NCBI GenBank assembly: GCA_964559455.1
Contig: CAZLHO010000003.1
Span: forward strand, 1-64,000
Direction: 5' to 3'
DNA: 64,000 nucleotides
Source of the DNA: CAZLHO01 sp964559455
Lineage (GTDB): Bacteria; Krumholzibacteriota; Krumholzibacteriia; LZORAL124-64-63
Shown: positions 44,791-52,734 of the stretch, one piece after another
How the letters are laid out: each line of letters opens with the position of its first letter
Numbering within the stretch: position 1 is the first letter of the stretch
The notes under the pieces: model-generated
The model's database searches: none
Seen by the model: the letters and a program-made list of their open reading frames with translations, nothing else
What the model was told of the DNA's origin: nothing
Program-made: the position numbers and the translations under genes

Positions 44791-45405
44791 CTACGCTCCC
44801 TCGGCGGGCCGGTCGTCGCCGGCGGCCGCGATCAGCTCCAGGATCTCGGCCTTGCGGCCGCGGACCAGGTCCAGCACCTGGTTCGTACCGTCGATCATCG
44901 CCCGGGACGAGTAGGTGGCGCCGGTGATGGCGTCCACCGATCCGCCGTCCGTGCGCAGGGCCGCCGGGGCGGCGACCGTCATTCCCGTCCACTGGCGGCG
45001 GAAGGAGGGGGTCTCGACCCGCGCCCCGACGCCGGGGGTCTCGCCGTGGGCGACGATCTCCACGCCGAGCAGCCGCTCGCGGGGCAGGTCGACGCCGATC
45101 ATGATCACGATGTCGCCGGCGTAGCCGCCGTGGCCGGGGGCCTCGACGGCGATGCCGGTCACCTCGCCGTTCTCGCGGGTGAAGAAGACGGGGTAGGACA
45201 GGCCGTCGGATTCGATCACGACCTTGTTGGCCAGCAGTTCGTCGGCGGGGCGTTCGAAGAGCCGCTCGAGGGCGGGTCCCCGCACGTAGAAGTCGCTCTG
45301 CTGTTCGATGCGCGGGGCCAGGGCCTCGCGCACGTAGGCCAGCGCGGCGGCGCTCAGCGAGCAGATCAGGCCCAGGACGACGACCAGACGCAGGATCTCA
45401 CGCAT
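44791..45405 (-). CDS. rnfG: Rnf complex subunit RnfG (FMN-binding)
   Basis: A 204-residue protein with one N-terminal helix (LVVVLGLICSLSAAALAYV) and a periplasmic FMN-binding domain. The covalent FMN attachment threonine is in DAITGATYSSRAM (S/T-GAT-S/T motif), and GVEIVAHGETPGVGARV is the preceding family block. Start ATG 45405 is chosen inside a longer frame because it overlaps the end of rnfD by eight bases. Confidence 0.92.
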   Translation of the reverse strand: MREILRLVVVLGLICSLSAAALAYVREALAPRIEQQSDFYVRGPALERLFERPADELLANKVVIESDGLSYPVFFTRENGEVTGIAVEAPGHGGYAGDIVIMIGVDLPRERLLGVEIVAHGETPGVGARVETPSFRRQWTGMTVAAPAALRTDGGSVDAITGATYSSRAMIDGTNQVLDLVRGRKAEILELIAAAGDDRPAEGA

Positions 45406-46378
45406 CGCTCGGCACCTCCAATCCCACGATCCGGGGCGTGAAGCGATCCAGCAGCGGACTCGCCAGGTTCGCCAGCAGCACGGCGAAGACCACGCCGTCG
45501 ACATGGCTGGAGAAGGCGCGGATCAGCACCAGCAGGCAGCCGGCGAGCAGGCCGTAGATCAGCATCGGCCAGGGGTTCACCGGCGAGGTGGTGGACTCCG
45601 GCGCCAGGAAGAAGGCGGCCATCACGGTGCCGCCGGCCAGGATCTGGAAGAGGGGCGACGCGGTCAGCCCCGGGGCGGCCAGCCCGACGATCCAGGCGCA
45701 GAGCGCGACCCCGCCCAAAAATCCCAGGGGCACCTGCCAGGGGATCTGGCGCAGCACCAGCAGCAGCAGCCCGCCGGCCAGCAGCCAGAGGACCATGGCG
45801 CTGCCCGCGCCGGCGGCCTGGAAGCCCAGCAGCAGGTCCAGCTTGTCGTAGGCGCCCTCGGCGCCGGCGCCCAGGGTCTTCACCAGGCGCATCGGCTCGA
45901 CGATGCTGCGCTCCCAGCCGATCCCCACCAGCGAGGCGGTGGCGTCCAGGCGGGCCGGCCAGGACACCGAGAGCATGGCGTAGCTCAGGGCCACCGGGTG
46001 GACCGGGTAGCCGCCCCAGCCGCCGAAGAGCTTCTTGCCGAAGATGATCATCAGGAAGCAGCCGACCAGGACCAGCCACCAGGGCGTGTCCAGGGGCAGC
46101 ATCATGGCCAGCAGCACGCCCAGGGTGGCGCTGCTCCAGTTCCCGGTGTGGTCCTTGGCGGCCAGGAAGCGGTTGCCCAGCGCGTCGAAGACGATCGAGG
46201 CGCCGACGGCCAGTCCGATCACGCGCAGCGCGCGCACGCCGAAGACGGCCACGGCCGCGACCACGGCCGGCAGCAGGGCCAGCAGCCACAGCAGCTGCAT
46301 CCGGCTCAGGGAGCTGCCGTCGTGCAGGTGGGGGCTCGAGGCGACGCTCAGCGTGGTGGTTTCGAGATCCTGGTTCAT
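45398..46378 (-). CDS. rnfD: Rnf complex subunit RnfD
   Basis: A 326-residue membrane subunit with about nine helices. The covalent FMN site is read as FLAPESTTSPVNP (Thr in the S/T-TSP motif), and the block DALGNRFLAAKDHTGNWSSATLGVLLAMMLP matches the family (in pieces GVLLAMMLP and LFGGWGGYPVHPV). Ion translocation by Rnf, Na+ or H+, passes near this subunit; the coupling ion cannot be told from this sequence. Confidence 0.92.
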   Translation of the reverse strand: MNQDLETTTLSVASSPHLHDGSSLSRMQLLWLLALLPAVVAAVAVFGVRALRVIGLAVGASIVFDALGNRFLAAKDHTGNWSSATLGVLLAMMLPLDTPWWLVLVGCFLMIIFGKKLFGGWGGYPVHPVALSYAMLSVSWPARLDATASLVGIGWERSIVEPMRLVKTLGAGAEGAYDKLDLLLGFQAAGAGSAMVLWLLAGGLLLLVLRQIPWQVPLGFLGGVALCAWIVGLAAPGLTASPLFQILAGGTVMAAFFLAPESTTSPVNPWPMLIYGLLAGCLLVLIRAFSSHVDGVVFAVLLANLASPLLDRFTPRIVGLEVPSDA

Positions 46379-46381
46379 CGC

Positions 46382-47662
46382 TCAACCCCCGTACTTCTTG
46401 GCCATCTTCACCAGCTGCACCAGCGGCCGGTGAGCGGGGCAGACGAAGGCGCAGAGACCGCATTCGTGGCAGGCTTCGGGATGCAGGGCCAGGGCGTCGG
46501 CCATCTGGTCGTATTCGACGCAGCGGCCGAGCAGGTGGACCTGGATGTTCTGGGGGCAGGCCTGGGTGCAGCGCCCGCAGTTGACGCAGGTCAGGTTCAG
46601 CTCCGTATGCAGGCGGTCGGCCGCCATCAGGTAGACGCCGTGCTGCAGCTTGGTCAGGGGCGTCTCGTCGGTGTACTGCGCCGTGCCGTGCATCGGCCCG
46701 CCCGCGATCAGCCGTCCGCCCTCGGGCAGGGACAGCCCCCGGTTCGCCAGCAGGTCGCGCAGCCGGGTGCCCAGCGGCGCGCGCAGCGTCACCGGACGGG
46801 GCAGCGAGTCGCCGGTCAGGGTCACCGTCTTGTGGGTGAAGGGCCGGCCGGAGAGGGCGTCCAGGGCGGCCAGGGCGTTCTCCACGGTGAGCACGCCCAC
46901 GCCGTGGCTGCGGTAGGCCTGGTCGACGGGGATCCGGATGCCGGTCAGCCGCGGGATCACCACGCGCTTGAGCCGGTTCCGGTAGTCGTCGGGCAGGCCC
47001 ACGACCTCCACCGCGTCGCCGAAGGTCTCGGCCGCCCAATCCCGCAACGAGCGGGAGGTCAGCAGCCACAGCTTGGCCTGGGGCTCGATCTCCGTCACGC
47101 GGCGCACGCCGTCGCGGATGTCGTCGGCGCGGGCGCGCAGCAGCAGTTCCTGGTTGGAGATCGTCGGCTCCTGATGCATCGCCAGCAGCACGATGTGCCG
47201 GATGGGCGGGTAGGCGTCCAGGTCGCCCTCGCAGTCCATGTGGCCGGGCGTGGTCCAGGGTGTGATGACGCCGCCGACGCGCAGCAGTTCCAGGCGCGAG
47301 GCCGAGGCCAGATCGAGGCCGCTCTGGGCCAGGGTCTCCTCGGGGGCCAGGGCGGGCGGCGAGCCGCGGACGATCTCGACCGCCGGCACGTGGTACCCGC
47401 GGGCGGTCCAGACGGCGCGGATCTCGTCGACCCGGCCGCCGATCGAGGCGTGGATGCAGTTGCCCAGTTCCGAGCGGCCGATCACCTGGTTGCGGGCGAC
47501 CTCGTCGCCGGCCTGTACCGTGGGGCGGAAGAGGATCCGGCCCGGGTACTCCAGGGGAATGACGACCGACTCGGGATCGGGCAGGTCGACGATCTCGGGG
47601 TCGCCCTCGATGCGGCGCGGCACGCGCGCGGCGGGTGGTTTCAACAGGTCGAGCAGGCTCAT
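46382..47662 (-). CDS. rnfC: Rnf complex subunit RnfC
   Basis: A 426-residue peripheral subunit carrying the NADH/FMN-related domain and two [4Fe-4S] clusters: CVNCGRCTQACPQN and CHECGLCAFVCPAHRPL at the C-terminus. The RnfC N-terminal barrel-sandwich region (LLKPPAARVPRRIEGDPEI) is present, as is LGTRLRDLLANRG. The NADH-binding glycine-rich region (about 120-250) is more diverged than in classical RnfC, which may matter given the extra NAD(P)H site on RnfB. Confidence 0.9.
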   Translation of the reverse strand: MSLLDLLKPPAARVPRRIEGDPEIVDLPDPESVVIPLEYPGRILFRPTVQAGDEVARNQVIGRSELGNCIHASIGGRVDEIRAVWTARGYHVPAVEIVRGSPPALAPEETLAQSGLDLASASRLELLRVGGVITPWTTPGHMDCEGDLDAYPPIRHIVLLAMHQEPTISNQELLLRARADDIRDGVRRVTEIEPQAKLWLLTSRSLRDWAAETFGDAVEVVGLPDDYRNRLKRVVIPRLTGIRIPVDQAYRSHGVGVLTVENALAALDALSGRPFTHKTVTLTGDSLPRPVTLRAPLGTRLRDLLANRGLSLPEGGRLIAGGPMHGTAQYTDETPLTKLQHGVYLMAADRLHTELNLTCVNCGRCTQACPQNIQVHLLGRCVEYDQMADALALHPEACHECGLCAFVCPAHRPLVQLVKMAKKYGG

Positions 47663-47678
47663 GGACTCTCGCTTCCGC

Positions 47679-48299
47679 TCACTTCAGGTGGCAGGCCCCG
47701 CACATGACCTCGCCCTTCGCGTCGGCGAAGCGGGTCGCGGCCGCCGCCAGGTGGCAGGCGTTGCATTGGGCGTGATAGGCGTCGGCGACCGAGCGCGGCG
47801 TGTGGCAGCCCACGCATTCGTGGCCGTCGATCGCCAGCAGTTCGGCGTGGGTCGCCATGTCGGGACCGAAGTCGTCGTCGTGGCAGGAGTCGCAGCCCAG
47901 GAAGGCGGCGCCCTCGGCGGCGGCGGCCGGGTGGCAGGCGCGGCAGCCGCGAGCCTGTCCGGAGTCCGCCAGCTCGTGGCAGCCCTCGCAGCTGTGGCCG
48001 TCGATCGCGGTCAACTCGTCGTGCCCGGCCAGGTCCGGTGTGTAGTCGTCGTCGTGACAGTCGGCGCAGGGACCGGCCTCGCCGACGAGCTCGTGGTGGC
48101 AGACCGCACAGGCGTCGGTCGCTTCCTGGTGTCCCGCATGCGCGAAGAGGACCGCGCCGCTGGAGTTGCGCAGGTAGACGGTGTCGGCGCCGGCTTCGGG
48201 GGCCGGCAGCAGGTAGCCGACCAGGCCGCAGACGCAGGCCGCGACGGCGACCGTCGTCAGCGCCAGCAGCTTCCCGCGGGGATTGGAGGGATTGGCCAT
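47679..48299 (-). CDS. Octahaem c-type cytochrome of the rnf operon
   Basis: A 206-residue exported cytochrome. The signal or anchor helix LLALTTVAVAACVCGLVGYLL is followed by eight CxxCH sites (CAVCH, CADCH, CEGCH, CRACH, CDSCH, CVGCH, CNACH, CGACH) arranged in repeated His-rich units such as AIDGHSCEGCH and AIDGHECVGCH. It lies 16 bases before rnfC in the operon. Multihaem cytochromes encoded with rnf are known in Methanosarcina (MmcA) and some Desulfovibrio, where they link Rnf to periplasmic electron carriers; the same is inferred here. Confidence 0.9.
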   Translation of the reverse strand: MANPSNPRGKLLALTTVAVAACVCGLVGYLLPAPEAGADTVYLRNSSGAVLFAHAGHQEATDACAVCHHELVGEAGPCADCHDDDYTPDLAGHDELTAIDGHSCEGCHELADSGQARGCRACHPAAAAEGAAFLGCDSCHDDDFGPDMATHAELLAIDGHECVGCHTPRSVADAYHAQCNACHLAAAATRFADAKGEVMCGACHLK

Positions 48300-48304
48300 C
48301 TTCG

Positions 48305-48778
48305 TCACCACTCCATGCTGTCGTCGAGGATGATCTTGTGCTGGTCGTCGGGATCGATGCGGTGCCAGTGGCAGCCTTCGCGCATGCAGAAGTAGAAGGG
48401 CACCTTGATGCTCGAGATCGCGACCATCACGCAGGCGACCTGGGCGTCGCCCCGCTCGCATAGGTGGCCTTCGACCCGCAGCGAGCGGTGGCAGTGGTCA
48501 CAGCGCAGGTCGGCGACCTCCTGCCCGTCGGGCAGGCGGATGTCGCTGCGCCGCTCGAAGACGTTCAGGAAGGGGCTGAGCTCGACCCACCCCGTCCGGC
48601 CGTCCTGGGTGACGGTCTCCAGATGGATCATGTGCTCGCGAACCAGGCTCTCGCCGCAATGCGGGCAGAAGGAGTTCAGGAAGGAGCCGGTCTTGAGCAC
48701 CGTCCGCTCGTTGTAGCGGTGCGCCTTCCAGTAGATCTCCTCCCAGCGGTCACCCTTGTCGTTCTTGTCGGGGGCCAT
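48305..48778 (-). CDS. Zn-ribbon-like protein heading the rnf operon
   Basis: A 157-residue soluble protein of unknown function. It has metal-binding-like pairs: FCPHCGESL (about 38), RCDHCHRSL (about 93) with a further Cys in HLCERGD, and FCMREGCHWHRI (about 130). These could hold two zinc ribbons or Fe-S. No signal peptide. It starts at ATG 48778 and ends five bases before the cytochrome, so it is the first gene of the operon and may be a regulator or assembly factor. A GC-rich hairpin (48796-48813) stands in its leader. Confidence 0.65.
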   Translation of the reverse strand: MAPDKNDKGDRWEEIYWKAHRYNERTVLKTGSFLNSFCPHCGESLVREHMIHLETVTQDGRTGWVELSPFLNVFERRSDIRLPDGQEVADLRCDHCHRSLRVEGHLCERGDAQVACVMVAISSIKVPFYFCMREGCHWHRIDPDDQHKIILDDSMEW

Positions 48779-48846
48779 GGGTCCACCTCGATTCCGCGCC
48801 CGGAGGCGGGCGCCGTGAAATTGCTCGCTCGTCCCTAAAGAGCGAT

Positions 48847-48873
48847 GTGAACGCTAGGTGAACAAGCGTTCAC
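48847..48873 (-). promoter_or_regulatory. Inverted repeat upstream of the rnf operon
   Basis: GTGAACGC at 48847-48854 and its complement GCGTTCAC at 48866-48873 flank a third GTGAAC (48858-48863... read in the plus strand), inside an AT-rich 90-base stretch before the operon. This has the form of an operator. The GTGAA/TTCAC spacing of six bases differs from the four of Rex sites, so the binding factor is unknown. Confidence 0.45.
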
Positions 48874-48942
48874 GATGAGAAATAATATCATATATCACCA
48901 CAATGATATGACTTAGGCGGATGGCGGAGGCCGGCCCGGGGG

Positions 48943-50583
48943 TCAGCAGCCTCCGCGCAGGCGGACCGGCAGGGCATCCTCGCAGATGTTCTCGAGTTGC
49001 CGGACCATATGCTCAAGGTCGCCGGGGGAGGTCGGGAGCTCGCCCAGGTTCCGGATCCGGTCGAGGAACTCGGGCGACGGGTCCGCCAGCAGGTCGTAGG
49101 CGTCCTCGACCCCGTCCCCGGCCAGCTGGAAGCTGAGGTTGACGTGGTCGTGGATCTGCTGGTGGAAGTCGGCGAGGTCCGGCGTCTCGCGCAGGGAGGC
49201 GCCGATGATCTCGCCGACGGTCAGCAGGAAGTCGCGGACCTGCTCGGCCGAGAACCCTTCCTGGCGGCGGCGGACGGCGATCGCCTGGGCGTAGTTGCGG
49301 ACCAGCTGCCGGTCGCGCGTCCTCACGGCGGTCACCAGCACCTGGTAGACCAGGGTGATGAACCAGCGCAGCACTTCGGGGGCCATCTTGTGATAGCCGC
49401 AGAAGCGCTGCGCGTTCTCGGGGGCGGAGACGACCTGGGCGATGCGCTCGACCAGGGCCTCGCGCTGGTCGGTCAGGATCTCGCTGATCAGCAGGTTCGG
49501 ACGGCGGGCGGTGCGGTGCAGGGCCGTCTCGTTGCGCAGGCTCCAGGCGCCGTGGTGGGATTTCATGTTCTCGATCATCACCAGCAGGCGGCGCTGGATG
49601 TCCAGACGCGGGGTCGGGCGCCAGCCCGTCTCGGCCTGGGTCCGCGTCGCGTCCACGCGCAGCTGCTTGTCGAGGTAGCGCATCATCCAGGGGGCCTCGA
49701 AGGGCGGCGAGCCGGTCAGGCGGCCCAGCCACCAGCGGGCGGCGACGCCGGGCGCGGCCAGCCACTTCGGCATCAGCCGGGGCTTGCCTTCCTCTCCGTA
49801 GAAGTAGCGCGTGGCCGAACGGAAGAGGTCCTTGTGGGTGGTGACGTGGTTCGGGCTGGCGTTCAGGACGTGGATCCGCGGCAGCTGGTCGCTGATCTCC
49901 AGGGTCCGGTGGATCAGCCGCATCAGGTCCTGGATGTGGATGTAGGTGACGGCGGAATCGCCGCGGCCGCCCAGGATGCGCGCGTTCCAGTGCTCCGAGA
50001 GCCATGTCCGCAGGAAGACGTAGACCGGAGGATACTCGCACCAGTCGCTGAAGACCGCCGCGAAGCGCAGGATCGAGGCCGGGAACCACTCGGCGAATTC
50101 GTTCACCATGTCCTCGCCGCGGCGCTTGCTCCAGGCGTAGGCGAAGTCGGCGTCGGGCGGGGTCTGCTCATCGACGACCGCGTCGCCCTCGGGGAAGCGG
50201 CAGGCGGCGAGCGAGCTGGCGAAGAGGAAGCGCTTGACGCTGAGCTGCTGGGTCAGCTTCAGCACGTTGCGCGTGCCCTGCACGTTGGTCCGCTCGTACT
50301 CGGGGTGGTTCATGTGCTGGAAGTCGTAGTAGCCCGCCAGGTGCAGCACGTAGTCGGCGCCGCCGTGGTCCTTGATGCAGCGCACGACCTCGCGCATCGT
50401 GCTCCAGTTGGCGATGTCGACCTGGGTCCAGCGCAGGTTGTCGTCGGGGGGGACGCCTACCTCGCGGCGGGAGCGCCGCGCCAGGCAGAACAGTCGGTAG
50501 CGGCCGGTGGCGCTGGCGAGGAAGTGGCGTCCGACGAAGCCCGAGGCTCCGGTGACCACGATGCCGGGCAGGCTCTTGTCCAT
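48943..50583 (-). CDS. NAD-dependent epimerase/dehydratase with long C-terminal extension
   Basis: A 546-residue protein. Residues 5-345 are an extended short-chain dehydrogenase: VTGASGFVGRHFLA (NAD site), YVLHLAGYYDF, FASSLAACRFPEG and the catalytic YAWSKRRGED (YxxxK). The remaining 200 residues, beginning about HGAWSLRNETALHRTARRP, are mostly helical and charged and I do not recognise them; they contain FCGYHKMAPEVLRWFITLV. Similar fused proteins act on lipid or sterol-like or sugar substrates, but none can be named here. Starts at ATG 50583 behind GGAGGGACG. Monocistronic. Confidence 0.75.
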   Translation of the reverse strand: MDKSLPGIVVTGASGFVGRHFLASATGRYRLFCLARRSRREVGVPPDDNLRWTQVDIANWSTMREVVRCIKDHGGADYVLHLAGYYDFQHMNHPEYERTNVQGTRNVLKLTQQLSVKRFLFASSLAACRFPEGDAVVDEQTPPDADFAYAWSKRRGEDMVNEFAEWFPASILRFAAVFSDWCEYPPVYVFLRTWLSEHWNARILGGRGDSAVTYIHIQDLMRLIHRTLEISDQLPRIHVLNASPNHVTTHKDLFRSATRYFYGEEGKPRLMPKWLAAPGVAARWWLGRLTGSPPFEAPWMMRYLDKQLRVDATRTQAETGWRPTPRLDIQRRLLVMIENMKSHHGAWSLRNETALHRTARRPNLLISEILTDQREALVERIAQVVSAPENAQRFCGYHKMAPEVLRWFITLVYQVLVTAVRTRDRQLVRNYAQAIAVRRRQEGFSAEQVRDFLLTVGEIIGASLRETPDLADFHQQIHDHVNLSFQLAGDGVEDAYDLLADPSPEFLDRIRNLGELPTSPGDLEHMVRQLENICEDALPVRLRGGC

Positions 50584-50739
50584 GGGCGTCCCTCCGCGCG
50601 GGGGTCTGGCGTCTATCTCTATCATGATGGTTGGATTTCATCAGCGCAAGGCCGGTGTCGCGGCGGGGCCCCGGCGGGGGGAAACAACGGATCCGGTCGT
50701 GCGTAGGTCGTGCGTCGACTCCAGAGAAAGGAATTCACC

Positions 50740-51789
50740 ATGACACTGCCCGCCCGGGTCCACCTCCTCCTCTTCGCATCCGCGGTGATCCTGCTCGCCG
50801 CCCCGCCCGTCGCGGCCCGGCCCGACGGCGTCGTGCTCGACACGGCCGAACCCGAGGCCGTCCTGGCCATCCTCGACGCGCTGAACGCGGGCGCCGATCC
50901 CGCCGACGCGGCCTGGGACCGCCTCTTCGCCACCGTCGGCTACCGCCGCCTGAAGGAGCGTGAGGCCGCCATGAAGCGCGACTTCACCGACGACGACTTC
51001 CGCGCCTTCGTGCTCGACCCCGCTCTGCGCGCCCGCGCCCCCGAACTGTGGACCTCGCTGGAGGCCTGGCGCCGCGTCGATATCGCAGGCGCCGTCACGT
51101 CCGCCCGGGCCTACCTGCCGCCGGACGCGCCCATCGACGTCACCATCCACCCTTCGATCAAGCCCAAGGGCAACAGCTTTGTCTGGGACCTGGGCGGCGA
51201 CCCGACGATCTTCATGTACCTGGACCCGGCGGTGCCCTCGGAGCAGCTGGCCAACACCCTGGCCCACGAGCTGCACCACATCGGCCTGGGCGCCGCCTGC
51301 GACGGCGAGGGGGAAGAACCGCCGGAGCCCCTGGACAGCTTCGCGACCTGGCTGGGCGCCTTCGGCGAGGGCATGGCCATGCTCGCCGCCGCCGGCGGGC
51401 CGGACATCCACCCGCTGGCGACCCACCCGGACACGGCGCAGTCCCGCTGGGACCGCGACGCGGCCGCGATGCCGGCGGACCTGGATCGCGTCGACGCCTT
51501 CTTCCGCGGAATCCTGGACGGCACGCTGGCCGGCGGCGCGGTTCGCAAGGCCGGCTTCGCCTTCTTCGGCTGGCAGGGTCCCTGGTACACCGTCGGCTGG
51601 AAGATGTGGACGCTGGTCGAGCGCGAGCGGGGCCGCGCGGTCCTGGTCGAGCACGCCTGCGACTACCCCCGCCTGATCCTGATCTACGACGCATGCGCCC
51701 GCGCCCGCAACGCCGCCGGCGCCGATCCGGCCTGGCCCCTCTGGTCCGACGCCGTGCTGGCGGCTTGCAGACGAATCGCCGAAAGCTGA
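50740..51789 (+). CDS. Secreted zincin-like metallopeptidase (DUF5700-like)
   Basis: A 349-residue exported protein with signal peptide (HLLLFASAVILLAAPPVAARP). LAHELHHIGLG gives the zinc-peptidase HExxH motif at about residue 175, with FGEGMAMLAAAGG downstream carrying the probable third ligand Glu. IHPSIKPKGNSFVWDLGGDPTI and TVGWKMWTLVE match a group of uncharacterised Zn-dependent proteases annotated as DUF5700. Start ATG 50740 has AGAAAGGAA upstream. Substrate unknown. Confidence 0.65.
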   Translation: MTLPARVHLLLFASAVILLAAPPVAARPDGVVLDTAEPEAVLAILDALNAGADPADAAWDRLFATVGYRRLKEREAAMKRDFTDDDFRAFVLDPALRARAPELWTSLEAWRRVDIAGAVTSARAYLPPDAPIDVTIHPSIKPKGNSFVWDLGGDPTIFMYLDPAVPSEQLANTLAHELHHIGLGAACDGEGEEPPEPLDSFATWLGAFGEGMAMLAAAGGPDIHPLATHPDTAQSRWDRDAAAMPADLDRVDAFFRGILDGTLAGGAVRKAGFAFFGWQGPWYTVGWKMWTLVERERGRAVLVEHACDYPRLILIYDACARARNAAGADPAWPLWSDAVLAACRRIAES

Positions 51790-51791
51790 AC

Positions 51792-51928
51792 AGGACGCGG
51801 ACCACGCCTTCGCGGAAGGCCCGCGAGGCCGTCGCGGCGGCAGGACGCCGCCGCAGGCCGAGCGAGAGACGGGGAGACTCACGATGAGTCTCCCCGTTGT
51901 CCTTCCTCGAAGGCGTGGTCCGCGTCCT
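51792..51928 (-). repeat. Three-stem palindromic element, copy 2
   Basis: Perfect 21-bp terminal inverted arms (51792-51812 and 51908-51928), hairpins GCGGCGGC / GCCGCCGC (51834-51841 with 51847-51854, loop AGGAC) and a 13-bp stem (51869-51881 with 51885-51897, loop CGA). It fills the whole gap between two convergent genes: the left arm starts three bases after one stop and the right arm ends two bases before the other. Confidence 0.85.
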
Positions 51929-51930
51929 CG

Positions 51931-52152
51931 TCAGTCTTTGCGCTTGCCTCCGGCCATCCCCAGCAGCGCATGCGCGATGCAGAAGAGCACGCTGACGGCG
52001 GCGAATTCGACCAGGCGGCCGGGGCTGTAGTCCATGAAGCGCAGGGTCTGGCCGTTCCAGTTCACGATCTTCTCGACGAGGGCGAGCAGCAGCAGCAGGT
52101 AGGCCAGCCACAGGAAGACCCCGCCGCCGCGGAAGCGATTGTCGCGGTTCAT
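51931..52152 (-). CDS. Small two-helix membrane protein
   Basis: 73 residues with two hydrophobic helices (GVFLWLAYLLLLLALVEKIV and LVEFAAVSVLFCIAHALLGM). No family is recognisable. It overlaps the end of the lipoprotein gene by four bases, so the two are co-transcribed and may form a unit in the envelope. Confidence 0.6.
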   Translation of the reverse strand: MNRDNRFRGGGVFLWLAYLLLLLALVEKIVNWNGQTLRFMDYSPGRLVEFAAVSVLFCIAHALLGMAGGKRKD

Positions 52153-52448
52153 GGCGCACCTCCCGGGCTCGCGGCGGGCAGCCGGTCGACGATCTTGACG
52201 TGGTCGGGGTTGTACTGCCAGGACGTGCGGTAGACGGGCACGTAGGTGATGACGCCCGTCTCGGGGTTGCTGAACCAGAGCTCGTACCAGTGCGGCTTGC
52301 TGTGATGCTGGGTCACGGAGATGAGCTGACCGTACTCGGCGGGCACCTGGTCGAAAGCGACGAGGCCCTCCAGGGACTCCTGCATCGGGCTGCAGGAGAG
52401 CAGCAGAAGAACCCCGCAGGACAAGAGAAGAACGGGCCACATGCGCAT
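52149..52448 (-). CDS. Small lipoprotein
   Basis: 99 residues. The signal sequence ends in VLLLLSC, a lipobox with Cys at residue 19. The mature part is mostly beta-like, with HSKPHWYELWFSNPETGVITY. No known family. It precedes and overlaps the two-helix membrane protein gene. Confidence 0.6.
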   Translation of the reverse strand: MRMWPVLLLSCGVLLLLSCSPMQESLEGLVAFDQVPAEYGQLISVTQHHSKPHWYELWFSNPETGVITYVPVYRTSWQYNPDHVKIVDRLPAASPGGAP

Positions 52449-52595
52449 GGCGCTCCTCCTTTCGCAGGGCCGGACTCCAGGGCCCGACGCTAGCCGATGG
52501 GGTGAGAGTTGGCAACGGCGGTTCTTCCCCGGGCCCGCGGGGCTGGGGCGGGGGCCTCCGGTCGGGACGGCGTGGGGGTGGGTCAGGCCAGACGC

Positions 52596-52734
52596 GGGGG
52601 GCGATGCTTCCGGCTCCAGAGGGGATCCGGGAGCGTGGCCCGGGGCACGAGGCCCCGGGCCCGCGGACGAATAGGCGGCCGGGCGCAGGAAGCGCCGGCC
52701 GCCGTCCCCGATGGAGCCGGAAGCATCGCCCCCC
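52596..52734 (-). repeat. Three-stem palindromic element, copy 3 (after arfB)
   Basis: Perfect 23-bp terminal inverted arms (52596-52618 and 52712-52734). Inner hairpins GCCCGGGGC / GCCCCGGGC (52638-52646 with 52652-52660, loop ACGAG) and a 12-bp stem with one bulge (52674-52686 with 52692-52703, loop AGGAA). The arm shares one base with the arfB stop codon. Stem sequences differ completely from the copies at 41333 and 51792 but linkers GGAC and TTCGTCCGC (minus strand) match. Confidence 0.8.

Noticed and set aside
48858..48873. Rex operator in front of the rnf operon
   Set aside because: GTGAA and TTCAC are six bases apart, not four, so it does not fit the Rex consensus.
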